Source: Bacillota bacterium (GTDB lineage Bacteria > Bacillota > Negativicutes > Sporomusales > Sporomusaceae). Taken from it: 31,460 bases of DNA. The stretch lies in NCBI GenBank assembly GCA_023388195.1, contig JAEWGR010000068.1:1-31460 (forward strand), written 5' to 3'. Under the pieces are notes generated by a model that was given only the letters and a program-made list of their open reading frames with translations, was not told the DNA's origin and made no database searches. Shown piece after piece: positions 1 to 7,294 of this stretch. The stretch's first letter is position 1. The number at the start of each line of letters is the position of its first letter. Both the position numbers and the translations under genes were made by a program.

Positions 1-783
1 GTCTTCATCTCTGTCAATAAAATAATCCAGAAGAATATGTAAGCCATTAACCCAGGGAAAATACGCACAGGCAATCTGGTCAGCCTGGTCTTTTGTGAGC
101 TTTGGATTATAAGCGGCGGCACACAACATGAACATACCTAATGTAGAGCCGGTGGCGGCAGCAAATTCCCATGGCTTGATTCCTTGGTATTTTGGCAGAT
201 GACAATGTATCCAGTCGAGCATTTTCTTCTCCCTGATAGCAAGGTCAAGGTGCTTGTAGGTCTGAAGCTCACTATAGAGAACAGCTTGCCGGAGAAGCTC
301 GGCTTTTACTAAATGGTAAGCCGGTAGTTTCGCTATTTCATTACGGCAGGTGTTAACCAGCTTTGTTAAATAGCCGCCATCATCTTTAAAAGGGTAGTTA
401 ATATAGTAGTGATTAAGCGGTGTGGTGGGATCAAGCGCATCAGTTATTGCTAAATGGAGTTGCCGGAAGGCAGCCTCATCTGCGAACCCGGCCCGGTCAC
501 ATAAATTGTCAAGGTAATCGCTTATGGTCTGGAGTGCTACTATCAGGCGCACAAAATCGCGGGTAGGTACGCCTTTATACAGGCTGTAGACACTGCCGCC
601 CTGACAATGAAACTTTTTAGAGTGAATACTAGCTAAGGCTTGCTCAGCTAATTCCCGCATACCGTTTTCCTCGGCATACCGCTGCCAGGATGAGAGTTCC
701 TGCTCAACCATAGGGAACACCTTGTGTATAAACTTAGGGAGCAGTGTAAGGCCTGAGGCTGGGTAAAATAAGTCTGCAGGCAT
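1..783 (-). CDS. ytpB: Tetraprenyl-beta-curcumene synthase YtpB (DUF2600), 3' end cut by the window
   Basis: The reading frame starts at an ATG at 783, behind AGGAGGA, and stays open to base 1 (261 codons), so the C-terminus lies outside. Family motifs are clear: DYLDNLCDR near residues 89-97, FPWVNGLHILLDYFID near 242-257, and Asp-rich ends typical of this class of terpene cyclase. In Bacillus, YtpB cyclises long (C35) prenyl diphosphates to sesquarterpenes found in vegetative cells and spores. Here the product is inferred from homology only. A sigma-A-like promoter at 821-849 lies just upstream, so the gene probably has its own transcript, although it follows the phosphatase gene on the same strand. 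The family assignment is confident; the exact substrate is not. Confidence 0.88.
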   Translation of the reverse strand, partial: MPADLFYPASGLTLLPKFIHKVFPMVEQELSSWQRYAEENGMRELAEQALASIHSKKFHCQGGSVYSLYKGVPTRDFVRLIVALQTISDYLDNLCDRAGFADEAAFRQLHLAITDALDPTTPLNHYYINYPFKDDGGYLTKLVNTCRNEIAKLPAYHLVKAELLRQAVLYSELQTYKHLDLAIREKKMLDWIHCHLPKYQGIKPWEFAAATGSTLGMFMLCAAAYNPKLTKDQADQIACAYFPWVNGLHILLDYFIDRDED

Positions 784-820
784 AGCGTTTTCCTCCTAGA
801 AAAATCGCATAGATAATTTT

Positions 821-849
821 ATTCTAACTTTATATCTATATTTTGGCAA
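821..849 (-). promoter_or_regulatory. Sigma-A-type promoter for ytpB
   Basis: On the minus strand TTGCCA (844-849) and TAGAAT (821-826) are separated by 17 bp, about 40 bp before the ytpB start. This is a pattern match only. Confidence 0.55.
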
Positions 850-853
850 ATAA

Positions 854-873
854 AAAAGAGGTGTTACTCTTTT
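854..873 (-). terminator. Intrinsic terminator after the Ppx/GppA gene
   Basis: On the minus strand AAAAGAG and CTCTTTT pair around a 6-nt loop and run into further T residues. The stem overlaps the stop codon of the phosphatase gene. The stem is short and AU-rich, so read-through into ytpB is possible. Confidence 0.5.
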
Positions 874-2386
874 AGCTAACCGTTAACTCTAGTCCCATTT
901 CTTTTTTAAACCATTTACGGTGTTGATCCACGGCTTGCCGTTCAATTGCTACCGGTTCTGCTGTTAACAGGCGCAGGTGAGCCTGACTATAGGAAAATGA
1001 AGGAACGACATCATGAACCAGCCCTAATTGCGTTGTTTCCAGACTTTCTGCCAAAGCCACGATGAGTGCCAGCTTGCGGGCAGTCTGCCAGTCCTGCTGG
1101 TCAAGAAATTCACTGTAGAGCTTATTACGGACATATTTGGCGGAGGGTCCGTTATGCCAGCCAACAATGACGGCCACCAGCATTTGTTCGCGATGGGTCA
1201 AGCCAAAGAGGCGGGCATTTTCGACAAGGTAAGCACTGTGACGTGCATGGTCATAGTAGTTGATGGTGATGCCTATATCATGCAGTAATGCCGCAACTCT
1301 CAGCAGTTTTCTATCACGGCTGCCTAATCGCAAGATAGGCTGCCAGCTGTCAAACATCGTTTCAGCAAGCTTGGCTACATGATAGGCATGCGCTTCATTG
1401 CCTTTGTAGAATAATAGCATATTGTGGGTCGAGTGCATCAGGATGTCAGGGATTATTTCAGAATGCTGCTGTTTGGATAGATAGTAATTAAGAAACATGC
1501 CTTCCCGCACTCCACAGCCACTGATGATAATATTAGTCGCCTGTGATAGATCAATCAATGACTTGACAATGGTTGTTCCGGCGATAATAATATCAGCCCG
1601 TTCCGTACTAAGTCCGGGGAATTTACGACGCTGAGTCAGATTCGTTTTAGTAAGTGTCCGCCACAATTCATCAAAAGCCATCGGGCCAAGCCTATAGTTA
1701 TGAACTTTAGGAAATGGATAGTTTTTGCGCTTCTGGTCCATCTTGGCGATATTGCGGGCCGTGCCGCCAACGCCGACAACCGGGAGCCCCAGACGCTTCA
1801 ACCAAGGCAGGCGTTCCAATCTGGTGACTATGTGTCCGCGCATGGCCGCCAACTGCAAATCACTTATCTTGTCCTGACAACCGAATTTTTCGGTAAGATT
1901 TACAGCGCCAAACGGCAGGCTGAAAACCTCGACCGGTTGCCGGTCTTTTACCAGTGTTATCTCAGTGCTGCCGCCACCTAGGTCAAAAAGCAGGGCACTT
2001 TCAACATCAATTGTATTTATGATACCTGTAAAGCCTGAGTGGGCTTCCGCTTCCCCGCTGATGACCTGCAGTGGGATGCCGGTATGCTGCTGTACCAGAT
2101 CAATGAACTCGCTGCCATTTTTAGCGATACGAACGGCGGCTGTTGCTACGGCGAGGATTTTATCGACTTTTACTAATTCACACATGTGGGCAAAAATTTT
2201 AAGTGTGCCAATGGCTCGCCACATTGCATCACGGGCTAATACACCGGTTTCGGCGATGCCTTCACTCAAACGTACTGTTTCTTTTTGATTATATACGAGA
2301 TTGTAAGCGCCATTGTGGTAGATGTGCATAACAATCAGGCGGGCTGAATTCGAACCCAGGTCGATGATTGCTACCCGTTCTGTCAA
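872..2386 (-). CDS. Ppx/GppA phosphatase with C-terminal HD domain
   Basis: This 504-residue protein is an ASKHA-fold exopolyphosphatase / guanosine pentaphosphatase. It removes phosphate from polyphosphate or from pppGpp; sequence alone does not say which. The phosphate loops look intact: IDLGSNS (residues 8-14), FDLGGGSTE (near 140) and VGVGGTARN (near 205). GEAEA in the middle carries the expected catalytic glutamate. A C-terminal HD-type domain (LLHDIG, then DHARHS, near residues 370-390) makes it the full-length, roughly 500-residue type. The start is TTG at 2386, 10 nt after AGGAG; no in-frame ATG with a ribosome site competes. It is divergent from a polyphosphate kinase operon, which supports a polyphosphate role. 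Confidence 0.88.
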   Translation of the reverse strand: MTERVAIIDLGSNSARLIVMHIYHNGAYNLVYNQKETVRLSEGIAETGVLARDAMWRAIGTLKIFAHMCELVKVDKILAVATAAVRIAKNGSEFIDLVQQHTGIPLQVISGEAEAHSGFTGIINTIDVESALLFDLGGGSTEITLVKDRQPVEVFSLPFGAVNLTEKFGCQDKISDLQLAAMRGHIVTRLERLPWLKRLGLPVVGVGGTARNIAKMDQKRKNYPFPKVHNYRLGPMAFDELWRTLTKTNLTQRRKFPGLSTERADIIIAGTTIVKSLIDLSQATNIIISGCGVREGMFLNYYLSKQQHSEIIPDILMHSTHNMLLFYKGNEAHAYHVAKLAETMFDSWQPILRLGSRDRKLLRVAALLHDIGITINYYDHARHSAYLVENARLFGLTHREQMLVAVIVGWHNGPSAKYVRNKLYSEFLDQQDWQTARKLALIVALAESLETTQLGLVHDVVPSFSYSQAHLRLLTAEPVAIERQAVDQHRKWFKKEMGLELTVS

Positions 2387-2568
2387 AATAGTTCAGCTCC
2401 TAACACTTTTGGACTACAGTTTAGTTATAACATAGTTATTGCTATTATTGATAAAATCCTGCTAAATTAGACTACCAAAACATATTGTTTAAAAATTTGT
2501 TTATGAGAATAGTTTTATTAATTTACTGTTAATTTAGCATTAAGTCCTAAAAATGATAGGATTTTTGG

Positions 2569-2596
2569 TTGTTAATGTCGAATTAGAGCATATTAT
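2569..2596 (+). promoter_or_regulatory. Probable promoter of the ppk1 operon
   Basis: TTGTTA (2569-2574) and TATTAT (2591-2596) are 16 bp apart, about 30 bp before the first gene of the operon. An overlapping TATATA gives an alternative -10. No phosphate-regulon box was recognised. Confidence 0.4.
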
Positions 2597-2627
2597 ATAA
2601 AAATGAAGATATTTGGGGGGGCAGGTA

Positions 2628-4175
2628 ATGGCCAAACGTGCTCCGGATCGATTTGCCGCCATTCACGTTGGCTCAGAGCAGATCGGTGTTCAGATTGTTG
2701 AATATACTACACTTGATGATGTACGCATCGTTGAACAGAGTTATCGCCAGGTAATGTTAAGTGAGGAAACCTTCAAAACCGGGCGTGTCAGCTTTGGCGC
2801 TGTAAGTGAGATTTGTGAATTGTTGAAGGGCTATCGTCGTCTGCTTAATGAATACGGGGTGCGTGATTATCGTTTGGTGGCAACTACTGCAATTCGCGAG
2901 GCGCAAAACCAACCGTACATTATTGACCAGATAAAGGTTAAGAGTGGTTTTACTGTGGAAGTTGTCGACATGCCGCAGGAAATTTTTTATAAATATGTTT
3001 CTCTTGTTAAGACGGTAAACGAAAGGGGTTTGCTGAATCAGGAGGACGGCATGCTATTTGTTGACATTTCTTCTGGGGGACTTGGCTTTACCCTGTACAA
3101 AGAGGGCAGCCTTGCCTATCAGCAGAATATTCATATCGGTGCGCTGAGGATTAAAGAAAGCTTTGACAAAAACCAGCGTGATTCAGCCCATTTTTATGAA
3201 GCCTTATCCCAGTATATAAGCAGCACGATTGAGCCGGTGGAAAAGGAAATGAGCCAGCATAACATTAAGCGGCTGGTCCTGTCAGGACCTGAGACCAAGC
3301 TGCTGTTAAAAATGCTTGGGAAAGAGCAAGGGCGGGTTACCTTTGTCAGTCTGTCCGAATTTAACGATCTCTATAAGCAGGTTGGGTCACTTAATCTGCC
3401 ACAAATTATAAAGAATTTTGGTCTTACAGAAAACAAAGCCGAGATTGTACTGCCGACAATCGTACTTTACAGAAAAATTATTTCACTCACTAACCCTGAA
3501 GAAATTGTTATTCCAAGTGATCAGTTTATTGATGGCGTTATTATTAAACATATTGCTGAAAAGACCGGTGATAAACATAGTCAATTGATTGAAGATCAAC
3601 TGATCAGCCTATGCTGGGAAATAGGCAAAAAGTATTATTATGATCCTAATCACGCGGCTGCTGTAGAAAAGTGGTCGTTACTCCTCTTCGATAAACTGGC
3701 CCGCGTACATGGTCTGACCGAGCGCCATCGGCGGCTGTTAAAAGTCGCTGCTATCCTTCACGATATTGGTAAACATGTTAATTTAAGGCGTCATTATTTC
3801 TATTCATACCGTTTGATTATTTCTTCAGATATTATGGGTTTTTCCGAAGCCGAGAGACATATAATGGCCAATATAGCTTTTTATCATTCCAAAGGCACGC
3901 CTTCTGATTCGGACACTAACTTTGCCAGTTTAACACCAGGGCAAAAAGTTACTGTTTCCAAACTTTCCGCCATTATAAGACTGGCTGATGCCATTGATCG
4001 CAGTCATCGGCAAAAAGTCAGAGAAGCTGATGTCGTATTCCGCGGCGATGAGATGGTTATAACCGTAGTCAGCAGTGAGGATATGGCTCTGGAAGGCTGG
4101 ACTTTTGCGGAGAAAGCTGATTTCTTTGAAGCTGTTTTTGGCATAAAAGCAACATTAATTAGAAGGGCGGGGTAA
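2628..4175 (+). CDS. Ppx/GppA-like protein with degenerate phosphate loops and intact HD domain
   Basis: The protein is 515 residues from the ATG at 2628, preceded by a G-rich GGGGGGCAGG ribosome site. A TTG at 2613 also opens the frame but lies inside that site. The fold matches Ppx/GppA: TTAIREA and MPQEIF align with the family's TSAxREA and glutamate regions. However, the first loop reads IHVGSEQ where active members have IDLGSNS, and the second reads VDISSGGLGF instead of DxGGGSxE. The C-terminal HD domain is well kept (ILHDIGKH near residue 380, then a conserved His and a distal Asp in RLADAIDRSH). Its stop overlaps the ppk1 start by one base, so the two are translationally coupled. It may be a regulator or HD phosphohydrolase rather than an exopolyphosphatase; that is inference. 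Confidence 0.82.
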   Translation: MAKRAPDRFAAIHVGSEQIGVQIVEYTTLDDVRIVEQSYRQVMLSEETFKTGRVSFGAVSEICELLKGYRRLLNEYGVRDYRLVATTAIREAQNQPYIIDQIKVKSGFTVEVVDMPQEIFYKYVSLVKTVNERGLLNQEDGMLFVDISSGGLGFTLYKEGSLAYQQNIHIGALRIKESFDKNQRDSAHFYEALSQYISSTIEPVEKEMSQHNIKRLVLSGPETKLLLKMLGKEQGRVTFVSLSEFNDLYKQVGSLNLPQIIKNFGLTENKAEIVLPTIVLYRKIISLTNPEEIVIPSDQFIDGVIIKHIAEKTGDKHSQLIEDQLISLCWEIGKKYYYDPNHAAAVEKWSLLLFDKLARVHGLTERHRRLLKVAAILHDIGKHVNLRRHYFYSYRLIISSDIMGFSEAERHIMANIAFYHSKGTPSDSDTNFASLTPGQKVTVSKLSAIIRLADAIDRSHRQKVREADVVFRGDEMVITVVSSEDMALEGWTFAEKADFFEAVFGIKATLIRRAG

Positions 4176-6301
4176 TGATTATGGCAAGTGCCAAAGACTG
4201 TGATATCCATGACAATCCCGAATTCTTCTTTAACCGGGAATTAAGCTGGATTAAATTTAACCGCAGAGTGCTGGGAGAGGCGGACGTCAAACACAAGCCC
4301 CTCTTAGAGCGCCTCAAATTTATAGCCATTACCAGTTCAAATTTAGATGAGTTTTTCATGATTCGTGTAGCTGGACTTAAACATCAATTTGAGAGCGGTG
4401 TTAATAAAACGGACGCTGCCGGTCTGACGGTCAGACAGCAACTGGCAGGTATTGCTGAAGATACACATGAATTAGTCAAGTTAAAATACCGGTATTTAAA
4501 AATTATCCTGCAGGAATTGGAAACTGCCGATATTAATTTTGCCGATATCAATGGTCTTGATGATCGAGTGCATGAATGGGTTGAAGATTATTTTGATAAT
4601 ACAATTTTTCCTGTTATAACCCCTATGGCTGTGGACGCTGGTCATCCCTTTCCTTTTTTGGCCAATCGCAGCCTTAACCTGGCAGTATTTTTGAGCCGGG
4701 AACGGGGCGAGACCCATACTGCCGTCATTCAGGTTCCCGGCGTGCTGCCCCGGATTATTGAAGCACCCTCCGATGGCAGTCAGCGGCAGTTTATATTTTT
4801 GGAAGAGATTATTAAACATTATTGTGTACACCTGTTCCATGGTTACACTATAAAAGATATTGTTCCTTTCCGGATAACCAGAAATGCCGACCTCTCTATT
4901 GATGAGGAGGATGCGGAAGATCTTCTGGCCGAAGTGGAAAAATCGCTGCGACAGCGCAAACGGGGCCAGGCAGTCCGGCTGGAAATTGGCAAAACCAACA
5001 ATAAGCAATTAAAAGAGTTATTAGTGCATACACTTAATATCGAAGAACAGGATGTCTATGAAATTCAAGGTCCACTGGATGTTACCTGCTTTTTCAAGTT
5101 TAGTGAACTGCCGGGACTTGAGCACCTCCGCTACAGCCCGATGGGTCCCCAACTGGCACAGGATCTTATTGGCAGTAACAATTTATTTGAAGCTCTCCGT
5201 GAGCGGGACATTCTGTTGCACCACCCGTATGAATCTTTCGAACCTGTAGTGGAATTTGTTCGTCAGGCTGCATGGGATCCCAAGGTATTGGCGATTAAAC
5301 AGACTTTGTACCGGGTGAGTGGTAATTCCCCTATCGTAAAATCATTGGCTCAAGCTGCTGAAAATGGCAAGCAGGTTACTGTGCTTGTCGAGCTAAAAGC
5401 CCGGTTTGATGAGGAAAATAATATTCTTTGGGCTAAACGTCTGGAGGAAGCCGGCTGCCATGTTATTTACGGCCTGGTGGGACTAAAAACGCATGCGAAA
5501 ATGATATTGGTGGTCAGGCAGGAGCAGGACGGGATTAAACGTTATGTTCATATGGGGACTGGTAACTATAATGATGCCACGGCTAAATTATACACCGATC
5601 TGGGCTTGTTTACGGCTAATGATCAGTTTGGGGCTGATGCCTCAGCCTTTTTTAATGTATTGTCAGGTTATTCTGACCCGCCGGTATGGAACAAAATTGT
5701 TGTGGCTCCGCTGGGACTGCGTGAAAAAATCAAGGAATTGATTGACCGGGAGATTGAGTTTGCTAAAAGTGGTAAAAGTGGCCGGATTATTGCTAAGATG
5801 AATTCCCTTGTGGATAAAGACATCGTACTCAAGCTGTATCAAGCCTCTTGCCAGGGCGTCAAGATTGACCTGATCGTGCGGGGAATTTGTGTCCTTAGGC
5901 CTGGGGTGGCCGGTGTAAGCGATAATATAACAGTCCGCAGTGTTGTCGGGCGTTATCTGGAACATCATCGCATATTTTATTTTGGCAATGGTGGCGATGA
6001 GCGGGTGTTTTTATCGAGTGCTGACTGGATGCCGCGGAACCTGAATGAGAGGGTCGAATTATTTTTTCCTATTGAGGATCTGAATCATATTGAAAGAATC
6101 AAAGATATTTTGGAGATTTCGCTCACCGACAACCAAAAAGCGTATGTGATGAGAAAAGATGGTACCTACCGGCGGGTTGATAAGCGCGGAAAAAGGATAA
6201 ACAGTCAGCTCGAGTTTTATGCGGAGGCCCAGTCGGCTGTGCAGATTCAAAATATTACAATCGAACAGCGCCTTAAACCATTATATAAGCGGGCTGAATA
6301 A
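4175..6301 (+). CDS. ppk1: Polyphosphate kinase Ppk1
   Basis: This 708-residue, full-length Ppk1 reversibly moves the gamma phosphate of ATP onto a growing polyphosphate chain. The N-terminal domain opens with FFNRELSWIKFN and SSNLDEFFMIR. The two phospholipase-D-like catalytic domains carry His440 in LKTHAK and His597 in LEHHRIFYF, matching the autophosphorylated and catalytic histidines of known Ppk1. SADWMPRNLNERVELF near residue 615 is another family hallmark. The ATG start overlaps the TAA of the upstream Ppx-like gene (TAATG). Kinase and phosphatase-like genes in one operon point to coordinated synthesis and turnover of polyphosphate. Confidence 0.97.
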   Translation: MIMASAKDCDIHDNPEFFFNRELSWIKFNRRVLGEADVKHKPLLERLKFIAITSSNLDEFFMIRVAGLKHQFESGVNKTDAAGLTVRQQLAGIAEDTHELVKLKYRYLKIILQELETADINFADINGLDDRVHEWVEDYFDNTIFPVITPMAVDAGHPFPFLANRSLNLAVFLSRERGETHTAVIQVPGVLPRIIEAPSDGSQRQFIFLEEIIKHYCVHLFHGYTIKDIVPFRITRNADLSIDEEDAEDLLAEVEKSLRQRKRGQAVRLEIGKTNNKQLKELLVHTLNIEEQDVYEIQGPLDVTCFFKFSELPGLEHLRYSPMGPQLAQDLIGSNNLFEALRERDILLHHPYESFEPVVEFVRQAAWDPKVLAIKQTLYRVSGNSPIVKSLAQAAENGKQVTVLVELKARFDEENNILWAKRLEEAGCHVIYGLVGLKTHAKMILVVRQEQDGIKRYVHMGTGNYNDATAKLYTDLGLFTANDQFGADASAFFNVLSGYSDPPVWNKIVVAPLGLREKIKELIDREIEFAKSGKSGRIIAKMNSLVDKDIVLKLYQASCQGVKIDLIVRGICVLRPGVAGVSDNITVRSVVGRYLEHHRIFYFGNGGDERVFLSSADWMPRNLNERVELFFPIEDLNHIERIKDILEISLTDNQKAYVMRKDGTYRRVDKRGKRINSQLEFYAEAQSAVQIQNITIEQRLKPLYKRAE

Positions 6302-6315
6302 CCAATATTAAACAA

Positions 6316-6336
6316 GGCAGGAGTTTATCTCCTGCC
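6316..6336 (+). other. Intercistronic stem-loop between ppk1 and the downstream small gene
   Basis: GGCAGGAG and CTCCTGCC form a perfect 8-bp stem with a 5-nt loop, 15 bases after ppk1. There is no T-tract, so it is more likely an mRNA-stability or processing element than a terminator. Confidence 0.5.
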
Positions 6337-6391
6337 GGCGTAATATATACAGGATAAAATACGTTATTGGAAAGAGAAGAGGCGATAATTC

Positions 6392-6682
6392 ATGCAAGAG
6401 AATTTTAAAGTGGCTGTGCAGTATAATAATAAGTGTGGATATATTGAGTACGACGAGGTAAGTAAGTCTGTTAAAGTAGCATTTGACGATGCTGTCACCC
6501 GACAAATCATTGAGAAGTATCTTGCGTCAGAACATGTGATCCGGGTAGCTGGTGAAGGCCTTCTGGATTTTAAGGATGTCACAATTCGACCTGCTGAAAG
6601 TGCCGAGCAGCTTAAAACAGCCCTTACCCGCATCTGGGAGAAAACAGGTGTTCATGTTGATTGGAGCCGGCCGGTAGCGTGA
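6392..6682 (+). CDS. Conserved-looking 96-residue protein downstream of ppk1, function unknown
   Basis: The ORF has an ATG at 6392 behind AGAGGCG and ends inside a good terminator, so it is probably the last gene of the ppk1 operon. The protein is soluble, mixed alpha/beta in appearance, with no signal peptide, membrane segment or cysteine motif. It begins MQENFKVAVQYNNKCGYIEY and is acidic-to-neutral with a C-terminal helix-like stretch (SAEQLKTALTRIWEKTG). I do not recognise the family. Position suggests a link to polyphosphate metabolism, but the hairpin and 90-bp gap after ppk1 leave room for separate expression. Confidence 0.75.
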   Translation: MQENFKVAVQYNNKCGYIEYDEVSKSVKVAFDDAVTRQIIEKYLASEHVIRVAGEGLLDFKDVTIRPAESAEQLKTALTRIWEKTGVHVDWSRPVA

Positions 6683-6705
6683 TGAAATATCACGCTATCT
6701 TTTTT
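6675..6705 (+). terminator. Intrinsic terminator of the ppk1 operon
   Basis: TAGCGTGAT (6675-6683) and ATCACGCTA (6689-6697) form a 9-bp stem with a 5-nt loop followed by TCTTTTTT. It overlaps the stop codon of the 96-residue protein. Confidence 0.88.
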
Positions 6706-6725
6706 ATTCAGTATAACAATTGGGG

Positions 6726-6869
6726 TTATCCACAAAACTATCCCCAAAACATGATAAAATGTGGATAACTATGTGATTGCTTGTGGGGAATATCTGTGGA
6801 AAAGGAGATAAATAGTGACGATATAAGGGTTCCTGTTGTGGATAAGTAGGATAACGTGCATGTGGATAA
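6726..6869. promoter_or_regulatory. Cluster of four perfect DnaA boxes
   Basis: TTATCCACA occurs once on the plus strand (6726-6734) and three times on the minus strand (6760-6768, 6837-6845, 6861-6869). A one-mismatch copy (TTTTCCACA) lies at 6795-6803. The segment holds no gene and separates the ppk1 operon from a tRNA promoter. Such clusters bind the initiator DnaA at oriC or at titration and regulatory sites. No dnaA, dnaN or rpmH is visible, so a chromosomal origin is not supported here. Confidence 0.75.
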
Positions 6870-6895
6870 TAAAAATGGACTCTTTTGGCAAAGTC

Positions 6896-6925
6896 TTGAC
6901 TTTATGTGAAAGAGTATGGTAGAAT
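6896..6925 (+). promoter_or_regulatory. Promoter of tRNA-Arg(ACG)
   Basis: TTGACT (6896-6901) and TAGAAT (6920-6925) are 18 bp apart and end about 20 bp before the tRNA. The last DnaA box lies 27 bp upstream of the -35. Confidence 0.65.
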
Positions 6926-6945
6926 GCTTTTTGTCGGTATAAAAT

Positions 6946-7022
6946 GACTCCGTAGCTCAGCTGGATAGAGCGTTTGACTACGAATCAAAAGGTCGCAGGT
7001 TCGAATCCTGCCGGGGTCGCCA
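6946..7022 (+). tRNA. tRNA-Arg (anticodon ACG)
   Basis: The 77-nt cloverleaf has acceptor arms GACTCCG and CGGGGTC, anticodon stem TTTGA/TCAAA, a loop with ACG at 6980-6982, T-arm GCAGG-TTCGAAT-CCTGC and an encoded CCA. The A34 is expected to be deaminated to inosine so that it reads CGU, CGC and CGA. Confidence 0.97.
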
Positions 7023-7032
7023 TTGATATTTT

Positions 7033-7066
7033 AAAGGCTTTACGGTTATTTTTCCGTAAAGCCTTT
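7033..7066 (+). terminator. Terminator after tRNA-Arg(ACG)
   Basis: AAAGGCTTTACGG and CCGTAAAGCCTTT form a perfect 13-bp stem with an 8-nt loop, followed by TATTATTTATT. It starts 10 bases after the CCA. Confidence 0.85.
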
Positions 7067-7194
7067 TATTATTTATTCACACCGCCCAACTATAGGGCTG
7101 CCTGCTTAAAGCATCATCAGTTATTGCGAGCAAAGGCTGGCGGTTGGAAAAATTGACGGGGAAACCAGTGCAAGGCAAATAAGACCATAAAGAC

Positions 7195-7239
7195 AAGCTG
7201 CCGGCGTACACAAAGTGTCGTCAGGCGGCTTGGCTTTTT
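7195..7239. terminator. Hairpin in the gap between tRNA-Arg and the iron locus
   Basis: AAGCTGCC (7195-7202) pairs with GGCGGCTT (7224-7231), with one G-T pair, and a smaller ACA/TGT stem inside. On the plus strand it is followed by GGCTTTTT; on the minus strand by GTCTTTAT. It is best read as the terminator of the minus-strand receptor operon ending at 7295, perhaps bidirectional. The rest of the 7067-7294 gap holds nothing I recognise. Confidence 0.5.
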
Positions 7240-7294
7240 CCGGCATTTTGAGGTGGTGTGGCATCTGTTTTGTGTACCTGCTGTTTACAGAGTT

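Noticed and set aside
6797..6827. AAAGGAG followed by GTG-ACG-ATA-TAA in the DnaA-box region
   Set aside because: A three-codon ORF with a ribosome site can arise by chance, and nothing downstream on that strand but the tRNA would be controlled.
6700..6945. Chromosomal oriC
   Set aside because: The DnaA boxes fit, but no dnaA, dnaN, rpmH or clear AT-rich unwinding element is seen; the neighbours are ppk1 and a tRNA. Kept as a DnaA-box cluster only.
6974..7156. 60-residue plus-strand ORF beginning MTTNQKVAGSNPAG
   Set aside because: It is a translation across tRNA-Arg(ACG) and its terminator, a well-known false ORF type.
7150..7240. Cobalamin riboswitch-like stretch (GGGGAAACCAGTGCAAGGC)
   Set aside because: Only a short part resembles the B12-box region, other conserved elements are missing, and no gene follows on that strand.
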